NCBI RefSeq assembly: GCF_002993285.1
Contig: NZ_CP027433.1
Coordinates: forward strand, 620,001 to 684,000
Reading direction: 5' to 3'
Source: Gordonia iterans
GTDB lineage: Bacteria; Actinomycetota; Actinomycetes; Mycobacteriales; Mycobacteriaceae
Length of the DNA stretch: 64,000 nt
Shown: piece after piece, positions 39,353 through 48,997 of the stretch
Layout: every line of letters begins with the position of its first letter
Numbering within the stretch: the first letter of the stretch is position 1
Position numbers and translations under genes: made by a program
Notes under the pieces: model-generated
The model's input: the letters and a program-made list of their open reading frames with translations, nothing else
Told to the model about the DNA's origin: nothing
The model's database searches: none

Positions 39353-39847
39353 ATGTTGAGCCCACGAGCGGGAGGTCGACGGGTGCGCGGAGACGGTGAC
39401 GGCTGGGTGTTCGATCCGGACGGCGCGCGCTACTGGGGACGGTACGGCGCGGCCGGCCTGCTGCTCTGCGCATCGATGGGCGACGACGGCGTCGGCGTCC
39501 TCCTGCAGCACCGAGCGGTCTGGTCCCACCAGGGCGACACCTGGGGGCTGCCCGGCGGAGCGCGCGACTCGCACGAGTCGGCAGTGGACGCCGCGGTTCG
39601 CGAGGCGCATGAGGAAGCGGGCGTCGACGTCGAGGTGATCGAGGTGCTCGAGTCCGAGGTGACGCACGAAGCGGTGAGCGGATGGACGTACACGACGGTG
39701 ATCGCGCGGGTCCCCGAACCGGTGGCGACCACCGCCAACGGCGAGTCCGCCGAACTGCGCTGGGTGCCCGAAGATCAGGTCGACGACCTGCCGCTGCACC
39801 CGGCGTTCGGGCGGGCGTGGCCGGACCTGCGTCAGCGTCTGCGCTGA
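39353..39847 (+). CDS. mutT3: NUDIX hydrolase MutT3-like
   Basis: 164 residues. The block WGLPGGARDSHESAVDAAVR and the following EAHEEAG form the NUDIX box, in which GGARDSHES replaces the canonical first Glu spacing. VLLQHRAVWSHQGDTWGLPGG is typical of mycobacterial MutT3, which hydrolyses oxidised dGTP derivatives. The protein is shorter than the 217-residue M. tuberculosis form by its C-terminal tail. ATG 39353 is used; an in-frame GTG at 39338 is possible. It is divergent from glnX and adjacent to the thiamine genes, as in mycobacteria. Confidence 0.8.
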   Translation: MLSPRAGGRRVRGDGDGWVFDPDGARYWGRYGAAGLLLCASMGDDGVGVLLQHRAVWSHQGDTWGLPGGARDSHESAVDAAVREAHEEAGVDVEVIEVLESEVTHEAVSGWTYTTVIARVPEPVATTANGESAELRWVPEDQVDDLPLHPAFGRAWPDLRQRLR

Positions 39848-39948
39848 CTCGCTCCGGACGAGGACGCGCTCCGCGGATCCGCGCGCTCAGCGCGCCGATG
39901 CGCGGAATGTCGCTCGCCCGGGAGCGGATCCGCGGAATCGTCAGCCAG

Positions 39949-40413
39949 TCAGGCGCGGCCGGTCAGCTGGTTGGCCGCGGAGACCAGGGCGCGGGCCGTG
40001 GCCTCGTCGCCCGTCCCGGCCCGCCCGTACGCCCAGCATCGCCGGCCGTCGCGCTCGCACAGCAGATAGGCCGCGATGTGCGCGCCGTCCTGCTGGTGGT
40101 AGAGCGAGACGATCTCGACGCCGGCCCCCAGACCGTGCAGCAGTTCGCTCATCGCTCCGATGGCGCCGGGGGCGCTGGTCTCCAGGCCCACGGCCTGCTC
40201 GTCGACGATCATGTCGACGCGGCAGCGGACGGTGTCGCCGGTCTCCGGCTCGATCTGCATGCGGCGCAGGGAGATTCCGCCCTTGGGGGCGAAGCGGCGG
40301 GCGAGCAGATCCGCGGTCATCGCGCGAGCGTCCTCGGGGAACCAGCGCGGCGGCGCGGGGTGGTCGTGAGGTTCATGGGTACAGCCTGAATGAGCTGTGA
40401 GAACGGTAGGCAT
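39949..40413 (-). CDS. Stand-alone LeuA C-terminal-like domain protein
   Basis: 154 residues. From about residue 30 it reads as the regulatory (LeuA_dimer) domain of 2-isopropylmalate synthase without the catalytic TIM barrel: ISLRRMQIEP, the Gly/Ala-rich SAPGAIGAMSELLHGLGAGV, then LYHQQDGAHIAAYLLCERDG, and WAYGRAGTGDEATARALVSA. In LeuA this domain binds leucine for feedback inhibition; alone it could be an amino-acid sensor or accessory subunit. The extent of the N-terminus is uncertain (another Met is at 40320). No leu gene is nearby. Confidence 0.6.
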   Translation of the reverse strand: MPTVLTAHSGCTHEPHDHPAPPRWFPEDARAMTADLLARRFAPKGGISLRRMQIEPETGDTVRCRVDMIVDEQAVGLETSAPGAIGAMSELLHGLGAGVEIVSLYHQQDGAHIAAYLLCERDGRRCWAYGRAGTGDEATARALVSAANQLTGRA

Positions 40414-40576
40414 CTTGCGGTGTCATTTCGGTCGAAATTCCGGTGACCGACGAACTGGTGGCGAAGACGACCCCTTCGACTCCGCTCAGGACAGGTGAAC
40501 CCGCAGCGGGGGGTCGGTCGAATCAGACCCCGCTGCGGCGGGTTACGAGAAGGCACCAGTTCATGATGGACACAGC

Positions 40577-41284
40577 TTACTCGGCGTGCGTGCCCGTGCA
40601 ACCGGTTTTCACGGCGTCGCGCAGCGCCCGGCCCGCCGTCTCCGGGTCGGCCTCGGCGGTGAGCGCCCGGACGACGACGATGCGCTCTGCCCCGGCGGCG
40701 GTCACCTCCGCGACGCGCGGCAGATCGATGCCGCCGATGGCGAACCACGGCTTTCCGGCTGCCGAACCGGCGGCGGTCCGCACCAGCCCGAGACCGGTCG
40801 CAGCGCGCCCCGGTTTGGTGGGTGTGGTCCAGCAGGGGCCGGTGCAGAAGTAGTCGACGTCGGGATCGGCCACGGCGGCGCGCACCTGGTCGTCGTCGTG
40901 CGTGGAGCGCCCGACGACGACGTCGGGACCCACGATGCGGCGGGCTTCGGCCGGGGGCAGATCGCCCTGTCCGAGGTGCAGGACGTCGGCTCCGGCGAGA
41001 GCGGCGACGTCGGCCCTGTCGTTCACCGCGAGGAGCGCCCCGGCGGCCCGGGTGAGCTGTTTCAGCTGCGCCAGGAGGTCGAGTTCTTCGGCGGCCTCGA
41101 GATCGCCGAACTGCTGCGCGCCGGGAGACCCCTTGTCGCGCAGCTGAACGATATCGACGCCGCCGGCCAGCGCGGACTCCACGAAGGCGAGCAAGTCTCC
41201 CCGTTCGCGCCGGGCGTCGGTGCACAGGTAGAGGCGGGCGTCGGCCAGACGTTCGCGGGGGCCGGGACGGGCGCTGCGATCCAT
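40577..41284 (-). CDS. thiE: Thiamine-phosphate synthase
   Basis: 235 residues, TIM barrel. It joins the pyrimidine (HMP-PP) and thiazole (HET-P) phosphates. Visible: [10 protein letters not shown] (pyrophosphate-binding), [20 protein letters not shown], the active-site loop [24 protein letters not shown] and PWFAIGGID. The start ATG 41284 has TACCGT 7 nt upstream and is divergent from the riboswitch-controlled thiOSG genes, so thiE itself appears to escape the riboswitch. Confidence 0.92.
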   Translation of the reverse strand: MDRSARPGPRERLADARLYLCTDARRERGDLLAFVESALAGGVDIVQLRDKGSPGAQQFGDLEAAEELDLLAQLKQLTRAAGALLAVNDRADVAALAGADVLHLGQGDLPPAEARRIVGPDVVVGRSTHDDDQVRAAVADPDVDYFCTGPCWTTPTKPGRAATGLGLVRTAAGSAAGKPWFAIGGIDLPRVAEVTAAGAERIVVVRALTAEADPETAGRALRDAVKTGCTGTHAE

Positions 41285-41297
41285 ACCGGCAACGGTA
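41285..41297 (-). promoter_or_regulatory. Leaderless promoter of thiE
   Basis: TACCGT (41297-41292, minus strand), 7 nt, ATG 41284. Confidence 0.6.
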
Positions 41298-41316
41298 GGC
41301 TAGTGGTGCAATACGA

Positions 41317-41412
41317 CACACGGGTGCCCGGAGGATCGCCGGGCTGAGATCGCGGAGCCGCCGCCGCCGACCGTCGAACCTGATCCGGGTCATGCCGGCG
41401 AAGGAAGGTGTG
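41317..41412 (+). promoter_or_regulatory. TPP riboswitch controlling thiO-thiS-thiG
   Basis: The conserved core is present: GGGTGCCCGG, GGCTGAGA, then GAACCTGATCCGGGTCATGC and CGGCGAAGGAAGG. CACAC (41317-41321) pairs with GTGTG (41408-41412) to close P1. The aptamer ends 8 nt before the thiO start (GTG 41421), so ligand binding should block ribosome access or trigger early termination. The variable stem (P3) is GC-rich and short. Confidence 0.95.
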
Positions 41413-41420
41413 ACGAAGCG

Positions 41421-42484
41421 GTGGCACGGGAACTGGCTATCGTCGGCGGCGGAGCCGTCGGACTGAGCTGTGCGCTGGCCGCGGCCGATCGCGGATGGTT
41501 GGTGCGGGTGTACGACGCTGGACCGGATCGCCGGGCGGCCCAGGTGGCCGGCGGCATGCTGGGGTGCCTCGGCGAAGCCCGACCGGGTGAGTCCGAACTG
41601 CTGGCGTTGTCCGCGGAGTCGGTGGCGCGCTGGCCCGCACTGCTCCGGCGGCTCGGCGACGACGTGGTCGCGGCCTCGGACACGCTGCTGGTCGCCGCCT
41701 CGGTGGCCGACCGGGCGTATTTCGACGACGCCGCGGCCTTCGCCCGCGGCGTGCTCCCAGACGCATCGATCGCCGAGCAGACGGCGAGTGCACTGCGCGC
41801 CGCCGAACCCGGCCTGGTCCGGACACCGCCGGGGGGCTATCTGCTGGCCGGGGAGGGCGCGGTGGACAACCGGCGCCTGATCGGTGCGCTGCGCGCCGCT
41901 CTGGCCGCCGTCGGTGCGGACCTGATCGATCACCGGATCGCCGATCTCGCCGAGGTCGCCGGGGACCGGATTGTGGTGGCCGCCGGCCTGGACTCCGGTG
42001 CCCTGGTTCCGGGACTGGACGGACTGCGCGGGGAGAAGGGGGAGATCCTGCGGCTGCGCCGGACGGCCTGGTCGGTGCCGCCGCCGCGGCACGTGGTGCG
42101 CGCCCGGTGGCACGGCCGGAACGTCTACCTGGTTCCGCGGCACGACGGCGTGGTGGTCGGTGCGACCCAGTACGAGGCGATCGATCCGGACGACCGCCGT
42201 CCGCAGGCGGGCGGCGTCGCCGATCTGCTGTCGGATGCGTGCGAACTGTTCCCGGGACTGCGGACCTACGATCTGGTGGAGGCCGCCGCGGGCATCCGTC
42301 CGGTGTCGGCGGACGGGTTGCCGATCGTGCGACAGATCGACGAACGGCTGATCGTGGCGACCGGACACGGCCGCAACGGCATCGCACTGGCGCCGGAGAC
42401 CGCTCGCCGCGTGCTGGATCTGATCGGCGAACCGGCAGTGGACGAGACGCCCGGCGGAGGATACACGGATGAGAGGAGTGTTCG

Positions 42485-42488
<4 letters not shown>
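41421..42488 (+). CDS. thiO: ThiO, glycine oxidase (FAD-dependent)
   Basis: 355 residues. It oxidises glycine to dehydroglycine (iminoacetate) for thiazole synthesis. The FAD-binding VGGGAVG motif is at 8-14. Further DAO-family motifs are LDSGALVPGLDGLRGEKGE, the substrate-loop block HDGVVVGATQYE and a C-terminal GHGRNGIALAP. GTG start directly after the TPP riboswitch. It overlaps thiS by 4 nt. Confidence 0.9.
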
Positions 42489-43490
<1,002 letters not shown>

Positions 43491-43529
43491 AGGTCTCTCG
43501 GCGGTTCGACGTCCGACTCCGGCCGGATG

Positions 43530-43672
43530 GGTGGTCTCGACACCTCCTCGCCCCAGGGGGGCTCGTCGTACTCGACCAGCAAAGGGGGGGGCTTGTCGTG
43601 CTCGACAGCAAAGGGGGGCTCGCCCCGGGGCTCGTCGTACTCGACCAGCACGTGGAGGTCGTGCTCGACCAG
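43530..43672. repeat. CTCGTCGTACTCGACCAGC direct repeats after thiG
   Basis: Three to four imperfect copies of CTCGTCGTACTCGACCAGC alternate with AAAGGGGGG. They are related to the TCGACCA core of the dispersed family. The interval separates convergent thiG and the DMT-family transporter; the final residues of the transporter (GRSSQA) are read from the repeat edge. Confidence 0.75.
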
Positions 43673-44653
43673 TCAGGCCTGGCTCGACCGGCCAGGGGGC
43701 TGTTCCCCGTCGGCGCGGCCGCGTCGCCAGCCGCCGAGTTCTTCGGGGGCCTCGCCGAAGTGGTCCGGGTCGCCACTGCCGTACCAGGCCACCAGGATCG
43801 CGCCGATCACCGAGCCGACGAAGCCCACCGTCGCGAGCCATGCCAGCCCGGGCAGGGCGTGGTCGCCGAGGAAGAGCACGCCGATGAGGCTCGGACCGGC
43901 GGTCTCGCCGACCACCAGGACCGCGGTCACGCCGTTGACGGCGCCCACCTGCAACGCCACGGTCTGAATGTAGAAGCCGCTCGCGCCCGCGACGGCGATG
44001 GCCCACGCCGCCGGGTCGGTGAGCACCCGGAACGGATCGAACGGGGCGACGCCCTCCAACACCCGGACGGCGATCGCGATGACGCCGAACTGCAGGCCGC
44101 CGGCGAAGCCGCCGACGAAGGCCGCGTACTTGCCGAACCGGTAGACGCCGAACAGCCCGATCGCTCCGACGACGAAGGCGGTCGCCAGAATGCCCCAGTG
44201 GAAGGTCATCACCGCGTGGTCGCGAGTCTCCGGCGACGACGACGCACCCAGCAGGCAGAGCGACAGGACCACCAGCCAGATGGCCACCCAGTCGCGGGTG
44301 TGCAGCTTGATGTTCAGCAGGAACGTGCCGACGAGAGCGGTCACCACGAGGTTCGCCGACACGATGGACTGCGCCAGGAACAGCGGCAGGAAGCGGGCCG
44401 CCACCGCACCGCCGGCGAAGCCGATCACGACCAGGACGGTGCCCAGGATGAACGCCGGATCGCCCAGCGTCGCCACCGTCGACGACATCGACGGCGGCGT
44501 GCCGTCTCCCGCCGCGGCGACGGTCTCGTTCTTCGCCTCCGCCGCGCGCCGTTCGGCGACGGCGACCCGTCGTGCGCCCAGGGCCCGCAAGACGGTGGAC
44601 ATGCCGTAGGCGACGGCCGCCATCATCGCTGCGATGATTCCCAATGCGTACAA
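43673..44653 (-). CDS. DMT-superfamily (EamA-like) transporter
   Basis: 326 residues, about ten TM helices with a charged loop after helix one (ARRVAVAERRAAEAKNE). EamA-type members export amino acids or metabolites; substrate unknown. The start is a TTG at 44653, supported by AAGGA 8 nt upstream and by the family N-terminus (Tyr-Ala-Leu-Gly-Ile); an ATG ten codons later is the alternative. It is divergent from the ATP-grasp gene, whose start is 146 bp away. The C-terminal tail (DHFGEAPEELGGWRRGRADG) is hydrophilic. Confidence 0.8.
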   Translation of the reverse strand: MYALGIIAAMMAAVAYGMSTVLRALGARRVAVAERRAAEAKNETVAAAGDGTPPSMSSTVATLGDPAFILGTVLVVIGFAGGAVAARFLPLFLAQSIVSANLVVTALVGTFLLNIKLHTRDWVAIWLVVLSLCLLGASSSPETRDHAVMTFHWGILATAFVVGAIGLFGVYRFGKYAAFVGGFAGGLQFGVIAIAVRVLEGVAPFDPFRVLTDPAAWAIAVAGASGFYIQTVALQVGAVNGVTAVLVVGETAGPSLIGVLFLGDHALPGLAWLATVGFVGSVIGAILVAWYGSGDPDHFGEAPEELGGWRRGRADGEQPPGRSSQA

Positions 44654-44786
44654 GCCAGGTCCTTACTTGGGTAGGTCGATTCAGAACGCTATCAGGTGCC
44701 CGAAATCGGAATTTCCAGGTCAGCGAGGCGGCAGCCGCGGAGTCCGCGCCGACCGAGGCGCTCGCTGAGAATTCCGTGAGAGGGCT

Positions 44787-44799
44787 TAGCATAGTCGCC
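44787..44799 (+). promoter_or_regulatory. Leaderless promoter of the ATP-grasp gene
   Basis: TAGCAT (44787-44792), 7 nt, GTG 44800. Confidence 0.55.
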
Positions 44800-45966
44800 G
44801 TGGAGTCAGGAAGCCGAAAGCACATTCTGATCACCTTCGGGCGGTCGTTCCTCACGCTCAATCTGGCCCGGCTCCTGGCGGCCGCCGGGCATCAGGTCAG
44901 CGTCGCCGACAGCGTGCCCGTCGCCGTCAGCCGGTACTCGAAAGCTGTCACCGTCTTTCACCGGGTGAGCCCGCCGAAGTATCGGCCGCAGGAGTACTGC
45001 CGAGAGATCGCCGCCATCGTCGACGCCGAGAGCATCGACATGGTGATCCCGATCCACGAGGAGACCGACATCCTCTCCATGATGGCGGGGCTGTTCCCGC
45101 TCTCCTGCGACTTGTTCCTTTCGGACTTCGAGACCGAGGACATGCTGCACAACAAGCTTTCCTTTCAGCAGGCGCTGGCCGACTGGGGGATCCCGACTCT
45201 GAAGTTCGCGCGGATCGCCCGGCCGGACGACGTGGCGGCGCTGGACTTCGACACCCCGTTCGCGGTGAAGCAGGCGTATTCGCGGGGCTCGCAGGAGGTC
45301 TACAAAGCGAATCCGGGAGATCGACTGGAGCAGTTGACCTTCGATCCCGCCAATCCGTGGATCGCACAGGAATGGCTCGAGGGCGAGCGGTACTGCACGT
45401 ACTCGGTCTGCCGCGACGGCGAGGTGTTCGCGCATGCGACCTATCCGGTGCGCTACGCGATCGGTGGATCGTCGTGCCTCACCTTTGAGCAGGTGGACCA
45501 CCCGGGCATCGTCGAGTGGGTGCGCGACGTGGTCAAGCGGACCGGATTCACCGGTCACCTCGGCTTCGACTTCATCGACCATCCCGAGCGCGGGCTGTAC
45601 ACCATCGAGTGCAACCCGCGGGGTACCAGCGGAATCATGATGTTCACGCCGGAGAACCGGGTCGACCGGGCCTTCTTCGGCGAGAACGACGCCCTGATCA
45701 CGCCGCCGCTGAACCGGGTGCGGATGATCGGGATCGGCATGGCGCTCTACGGATGGCGTAGGGATTCGTTGCCGGACAACAGCTTCCGGAAGTTTCTCGC
45801 CGAGTTCCGGCGGGCCGACGACGTAATCGCCGAGAAGGGTGACATGGGGCCCGCGGCCATGCTGCTGCCCGCCTACGGCAACATCCTGCGCAACTGCGTC
45901 AAGTATCGCGTCGGAATCCAGGGCGGCTTCATGCACGACCACGAGTGGGACGGCCACCAGATCTAG
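44800..45966 (+). CDS. ATP-grasp ligase of unknown substrate
   Basis: 388 residues from GTG 44800. An N-terminal Rossmann-like part (ILITFGRSFLTLNLARLLAA) is followed by a CarB/RimK-like ATP-grasp domain: FAVKQAYSRGSQEVY (ATP-binding Lys and the mobile loop), AQEWLEGERYCTYSVC, and the metal site LYTIECNPRGTSG. The family joins a carboxylate to an amine or thiol through an acyl phosphate. No clear substrate motif is seen, and a role in peptide or cofactor tailoring is possible. It is divergent from the DMT-family transporter, which might export its product. A longer ORF from 44644 crosses the promoter and is rejected. Confidence 0.8.
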   Translation: MESGSRKHILITFGRSFLTLNLARLLAAAGHQVSVADSVPVAVSRYSKAVTVFHRVSPPKYRPQEYCREIAAIVDAESIDMVIPIHEETDILSMMAGLFPLSCDLFLSDFETEDMLHNKLSFQQALADWGIPTLKFARIARPDDVAALDFDTPFAVKQAYSRGSQEVYKANPGDRLEQLTFDPANPWIAQEWLEGERYCTYSVCRDGEVFAHATYPVRYAIGGSSCLTFEQVDHPGIVEWVRDVVKRTGFTGHLGFDFIDHPERGLYTIECNPRGTSGIMMFTPENRVDRAFFGENDALITPPLNRVRMIGIGMALYGWRRDSLPDNSFRKFLAEFRRADDVIAEKGDMGPAAMLLPAYGNILRNCVKYRVGIQGGFMHDHEWDGHQI

Positions 45967-46130
45967 CTCCGCCACGCTAGCTCAGGACTCTGCTACGCGT
46001 CGGCCCTTCGACCGCGCGTCGTCGCAGGCTCCGCCACGCTAGCTCAGGACTCTGCTACGCGTCGGCCCTTCGACAGCGTGTCGTCGCAGGCTCCGCCACG
46101 CTAGCTCAGGACTCTGCTACGCGTCGGCAG
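45966..46130. repeat. 62-bp tandem repeat, three copies, overlapping a gene end
   Basis: Copies start at 45966, 46028 and 46090, each beginning GCTCCGCCACGCTAGCTCAGG. Copies one and two are 62 bp, with only two visible base differences (CCGCGC versus CAGCGT). Copy three is cut at 46130. Its first part is the 3' end of the hydrolase gene on the minus strand, encoding FCRRVAES and the stop. The array appears to be a tandem duplication of that gene end. Confidence 0.9.
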
Positions 46131-46963
46131 AATTCGACGATGCGGGCGGTCGCGGTGCGGTCGGGATCGAGCATCAGCCCGCCGTGCGAGAGGCCGTTGA
46201 TCTGCAGGAACTCCGCGCCCTGGGCGCCGATCATCTCCGCGGCGGCCCGGCTGGTGGCCGGGGGGAAGAAGAGGTCGTTCTCGTAGGCGATCACCAGGGC
46301 GGGGACGTCGATCGCGGAGAGCCGCTCGCGGGTCGGCTCGCCGTCGAGCATCCACGCCTGGGAGGCCGCCAGTTGTCCGTGCTGGCCGTCCTTGTTCGAC
46401 CATGAACTCTCGCCGTGCATCAGCATCTCGTGCCAGACGCGGACCGTCTCGCCGTTCTGCAGGTCCGCCGGGGCCAGGGTCGTCATCATCGTCTCGAAGG
46501 CCGCGACCGTCTTCGGCACCTCGCCGAGCCGCTCGAAGAGACCGAGCTCCATCTCGTTGACCAGCTTGCCGATCTCCGACGACGCCAAGCCGGCGCACAG
46601 CACGATGCCGCGTGCGGTCCCCGGGCGTCGTTCCAGGAGCGCCTGCGTCACATAGCAACCCATCGAGTAGCCCACGATCACGGCGCTCCCCACCCCGAGA
46701 TGATCGAGGAGCAGCGCGGCGTCGTCGGCGAGCTCGGCGATCCGGTAGGGCGGGGGCGGGGCATCGGAGGGTTTGACGCCGCGTGCGGAGTACGAGATCA
46801 CCCGGAATCCGGCGTCGACCAGAGCCTGGGTCACTCCGGCGTAGTCCCAGGTGGCCTTCGGCATGCCCAGGCCGGCGTTGAGCAGGACCGCCGGCCCGTC
46901 GCCGCGCACAGACACCCCCAGTCCGATTCCGGTGGGCAGGACTATGCGTTCGGTGTCAGACAC
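46106..46963 (-). CDS. Alpha/beta hydrolase (proline iminopeptidase/esterase-like)
   Basis: 285 residues from GTG 46963. Nucleophile elbow VGYSMG (Ser100); acid and base follow in IAYENDLFFP and NGLSHGG (His). The oxyanion part is LLNAGLGMPK. Substrate unknown. GTG 46963 is fixed by TACACT 7 nt upstream; the longer ORF from 47038 would overlap the divergent ABC gene. The C-terminal codons lie in the third copy of a 62-bp tandem repeat. Confidence 0.82.
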   Translation of the reverse strand: MSDTERIVLPTGIGLGVSVRGDGPAVLLNAGLGMPKATWDYAGVTQALVDAGFRVISYSARGVKPSDAPPPPYRIAELADDAALLLDHLGVGSAVIVGYSMGCYVTQALLERRPGTARGIVLCAGLASSEIGKLVNEMELGLFERLGEVPKTVAAFETMMTTLAPADLQNGETVRVWHEMLMHGESSWSNKDGQHGQLAASQAWMLDGEPTRERLSAIDVPALVIAYENDLFFPPATSRAAAEMIGAQGAEFLQINGLSHGGLMLDPDRTATARIVEFCRRVAES

Positions 46964-46976
46964 GGATGCGAGTGTA
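46964..46976 (-). promoter_or_regulatory. Leaderless promoter of the alpha/beta hydrolase
   Basis: TACACT (46976-46971, minus strand), 7 nt, GTG 46963. Confidence 0.55.
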
Positions 46977-47012
46977 TGGAAGCGTGACCCCGACCGCAGG
47001 CATGATGGCGGG

Positions 47013-48068
47013 GTGATCGTTGTGGAGCATCTGACCAAGACCTACGGCAGCCTGACCGCGGTCGACGACGTGTCGTTCACCTGCCTGCCCGGACAGGTCG
47101 TCGGCTTCCTGGGGCCCAACGGCGCCGGGAAGTCGACCACCCTGCGCATGCTCACCGGGCTGACGCCGATCACGTCGGGCCGCGCCACCATCGGCGGCTA
47201 CGACTACCGGGACATCCCGAACCCGGCGATGCAGGTGGGCACTCTGCTGGACGCGTCAGCGTTCCACAGCGGACGCACGGCGCTCGAGACGCTCCGGTTG
47301 AGCGCCCGGACGATGGGGCTCGACGACTCCCGGGTGCGGCAGATGCTCGACGTCGTCGGGCTCACCTCGGTCGAGGCGTCGCGCCGCATCGGGAACTATT
47401 CCCTCGGCATGCGGCAGCGCCTCGGCGTGGCGTGCGCGCTGCTCGGCGATCCGGCGGTGCTGATCCTGGACGAACCGGTCAACGGGCTCGATCCGGCGGG
47501 CATCCACTGGATGCGCGGGGTGTTGCGTGGATTCGCCGATGCCGGCGGCACTGTGCTGCTGAGCTCGCACCTGCTGCACGAGATCGAGTTGATCGCCGAT
47601 CACATCGTGGTGATCGGGCACGGCCGGGTGATGGCGCAGGGCGCCACCGCCGATCTGGCCGGGGTGCCCGGCACCCGGGTTCAGTCCACGGACGACGCCG
47701 AGCTCGCGGCGGTGCTGACTGCTGCGGGGTTGGTGTGCCGGCCGGACGCCGACGGCGGTCTGTACGTCGAAGCCGAACCCGGCGACGTCGGTGCGGCGGT
47801 GGCGCAGACGCAGATCGTGCTCACCGAACTGCGCCGGGCCGGGACCGGCAACCTGGAGCGCATGTATCTCGAACTGACCGCGGGTGCCCAGCGCGGCGGA
47901 TTCGCACCGCCCGGCGGCCGCCCGGGATTCGCGGCGCCGGCAGCTGCCGGATTCGCGCCGACCGGACCGTACCCGCCGCCCGGTCCGCCGCCGTCGGGCG
48001 GATACCCGCCTCCCGGGGGCGGATATCCGCCCCCGGCCGGCCCCACCTACCCCGGAGGTCTCGCATGA
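47013..48068 (+). CDS. ABC transporter ATPase with proline-rich tail
   Basis: 351 residues. Walker A GPNGAGKST (34-42), the Q-loop, signature NYSLGMRQRL and Walker B AVLILDEPVNGLDP are complete. It belongs to the ABC-2/CcmA-type drug or lipid exporters. The last 60 residues are unusual: Gly/Pro-rich with repeated GGYPPP (GPYPPPGPPPSGGYPPPG), resembling a low-complexity polyproline scaffold. GTG 47013 is used, with CATGAT 6 nt before it. It overlaps the permease by 4 nt. Confidence 0.85.
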   Translation: MIVVEHLTKTYGSLTAVDDVSFTCLPGQVVGFLGPNGAGKSTTLRMLTGLTPITSGRATIGGYDYRDIPNPAMQVGTLLDASAFHSGRTALETLRLSARTMGLDDSRVRQMLDVVGLTSVEASRRIGNYSLGMRQRLGVACALLGDPAVLILDEPVNGLDPAGIHWMRGVLRGFADAGGTVLLSSHLLHEIELIADHIVVIGHGRVMAQGATADLAGVPGTRVQSTDDAELAAVLTAAGLVCRPDADGGLYVEAEPGDVGAAVAQTQIVLTELRRAGTGNLERMYLELTAGAQRGGFAPPGGRPGFAAPAAAGFAPTGPYPPPGPPPSGGYPPPGGGYPPPAGPTYPGGLA

Positions 48069-48859
48069 GCGCCCCGATGACTGCTCGGACGATCGATCCG
48101 CACGCTCCCGGAATCCCGTTCGGGCGCGAACTGGTCGTCGAACTCCGCAAGCTGGTCGGCACGCGCGGACCGTGGATCCTGCTCGGCGTGATGGGCGTGA
48201 TCTGGCTGATCGTGATCGCCGTGGTGCTCGGCGTGCCGGAGAATCCGATGACGTTCGGATCCACCCTCAACGGATTCGGGATCACATCCAGGATCTTCGT
48301 GGGCGTCCTGGCGATCCTGCTGGTGACCTCCGAATGGGGGCAGCGCGCCGTGCTCACCACGTTCACGCTGGAGCCGCGCCGGGAACGAGTGCTGGCCGCC
48401 AAGCTGTGTGCGGCACTGCTCGGCGCACTGGTGGTCTTCGCTCTCGGGGTCGCTCTGGCCGCGCTCGTGACGGCGATGCGCGGTGGCTCGTTCGGCGGTG
48501 CCGACGAGGCGCTCCGCTATTACGGGATCCGGGCGCTGTTCGACCTGCTGATGGCGTTCGCGATGGCCATGGCGGTACTCAACACCGCCGGCGCGGTGGT
48601 CGCCTATCTGGTGCTCCCGGAAGTGGTCGTGCCGGCGATCCTGTTCTTCGGGTCCGTGGCCGCATCCGACGACTACGGACGAGACAGCCTGTTCCGGAGC
48701 GTCGGCCCGTGGATCTACCCGCAGGAGTCGATGTCGGTTCTCCAGAGTGCCAACCCCGGCGCCCAGGGGTGGGCGCAGATTCTGGTCTGCGCGGTGATCT
48801 GGATCGGGCTGCCCGGCGCCCTCGGCGTGTACCGGGTGATGACGTCCGAGGTGAAGTGA
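48065..48859 (+). CDS. ABC-2 type permease
   Basis: 264 residues, about six TM helices beginning at WILLGVMGVIWLIVIAVVLG. It partners the preceding ATPase (ATGA overlap) in a probable exporter. Substrate unknown. A repeat element follows directly after the stop. Confidence 0.82.
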   Translation: MSAPMTARTIDPHAPGIPFGRELVVELRKLVGTRGPWILLGVMGVIWLIVIAVVLGVPENPMTFGSTLNGFGITSRIFVGVLAILLVTSEWGQRAVLTTFTLEPRRERVLAAKLCAALLGALVVFALGVALAALVTAMRGGSFGGADEALRYYGIRALFDLLMAFAMAMAVLNTAGAVVAYLVLPEVVVPAILFFGSVAASDDYGRDSLFRSVGPWIYPQESMSVLQSANPGAQGWAQILVCAVIWIGLPGALGVYRVMTSEVK

Positions 48860-48994
48860 GGTCTCGACTCCGCTCGACCATTGTGGGCACGTGAGGCCGG
48901 GTGGTCGTGTGTGTCCGGGTGGTCGCGTGAGTCCGGGTGGTCGCGTGAGTCCGGGTGGTCGCGTGAGTCCAGCTGATCGAGCGGAGTCGAGATC
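48860..48994. repeat. Repeat element with inverted ends and 18-bp tandem core
   Basis: The left end GGTCTCGACTCCGCTCGACC (48860-48879) and right end TGATCGAGCGGAGTCGAGAT (48974-48993) are imperfect inverted copies of the dispersed core. Between them are four to five copies of an 18-bp unit GTGAGTCCGGGTGGTCGC. No ORF is inside. The structure resembles a small non-autonomous element or a REP array. Confidence 0.8.
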
Positions 48995-48997
48995 TCC

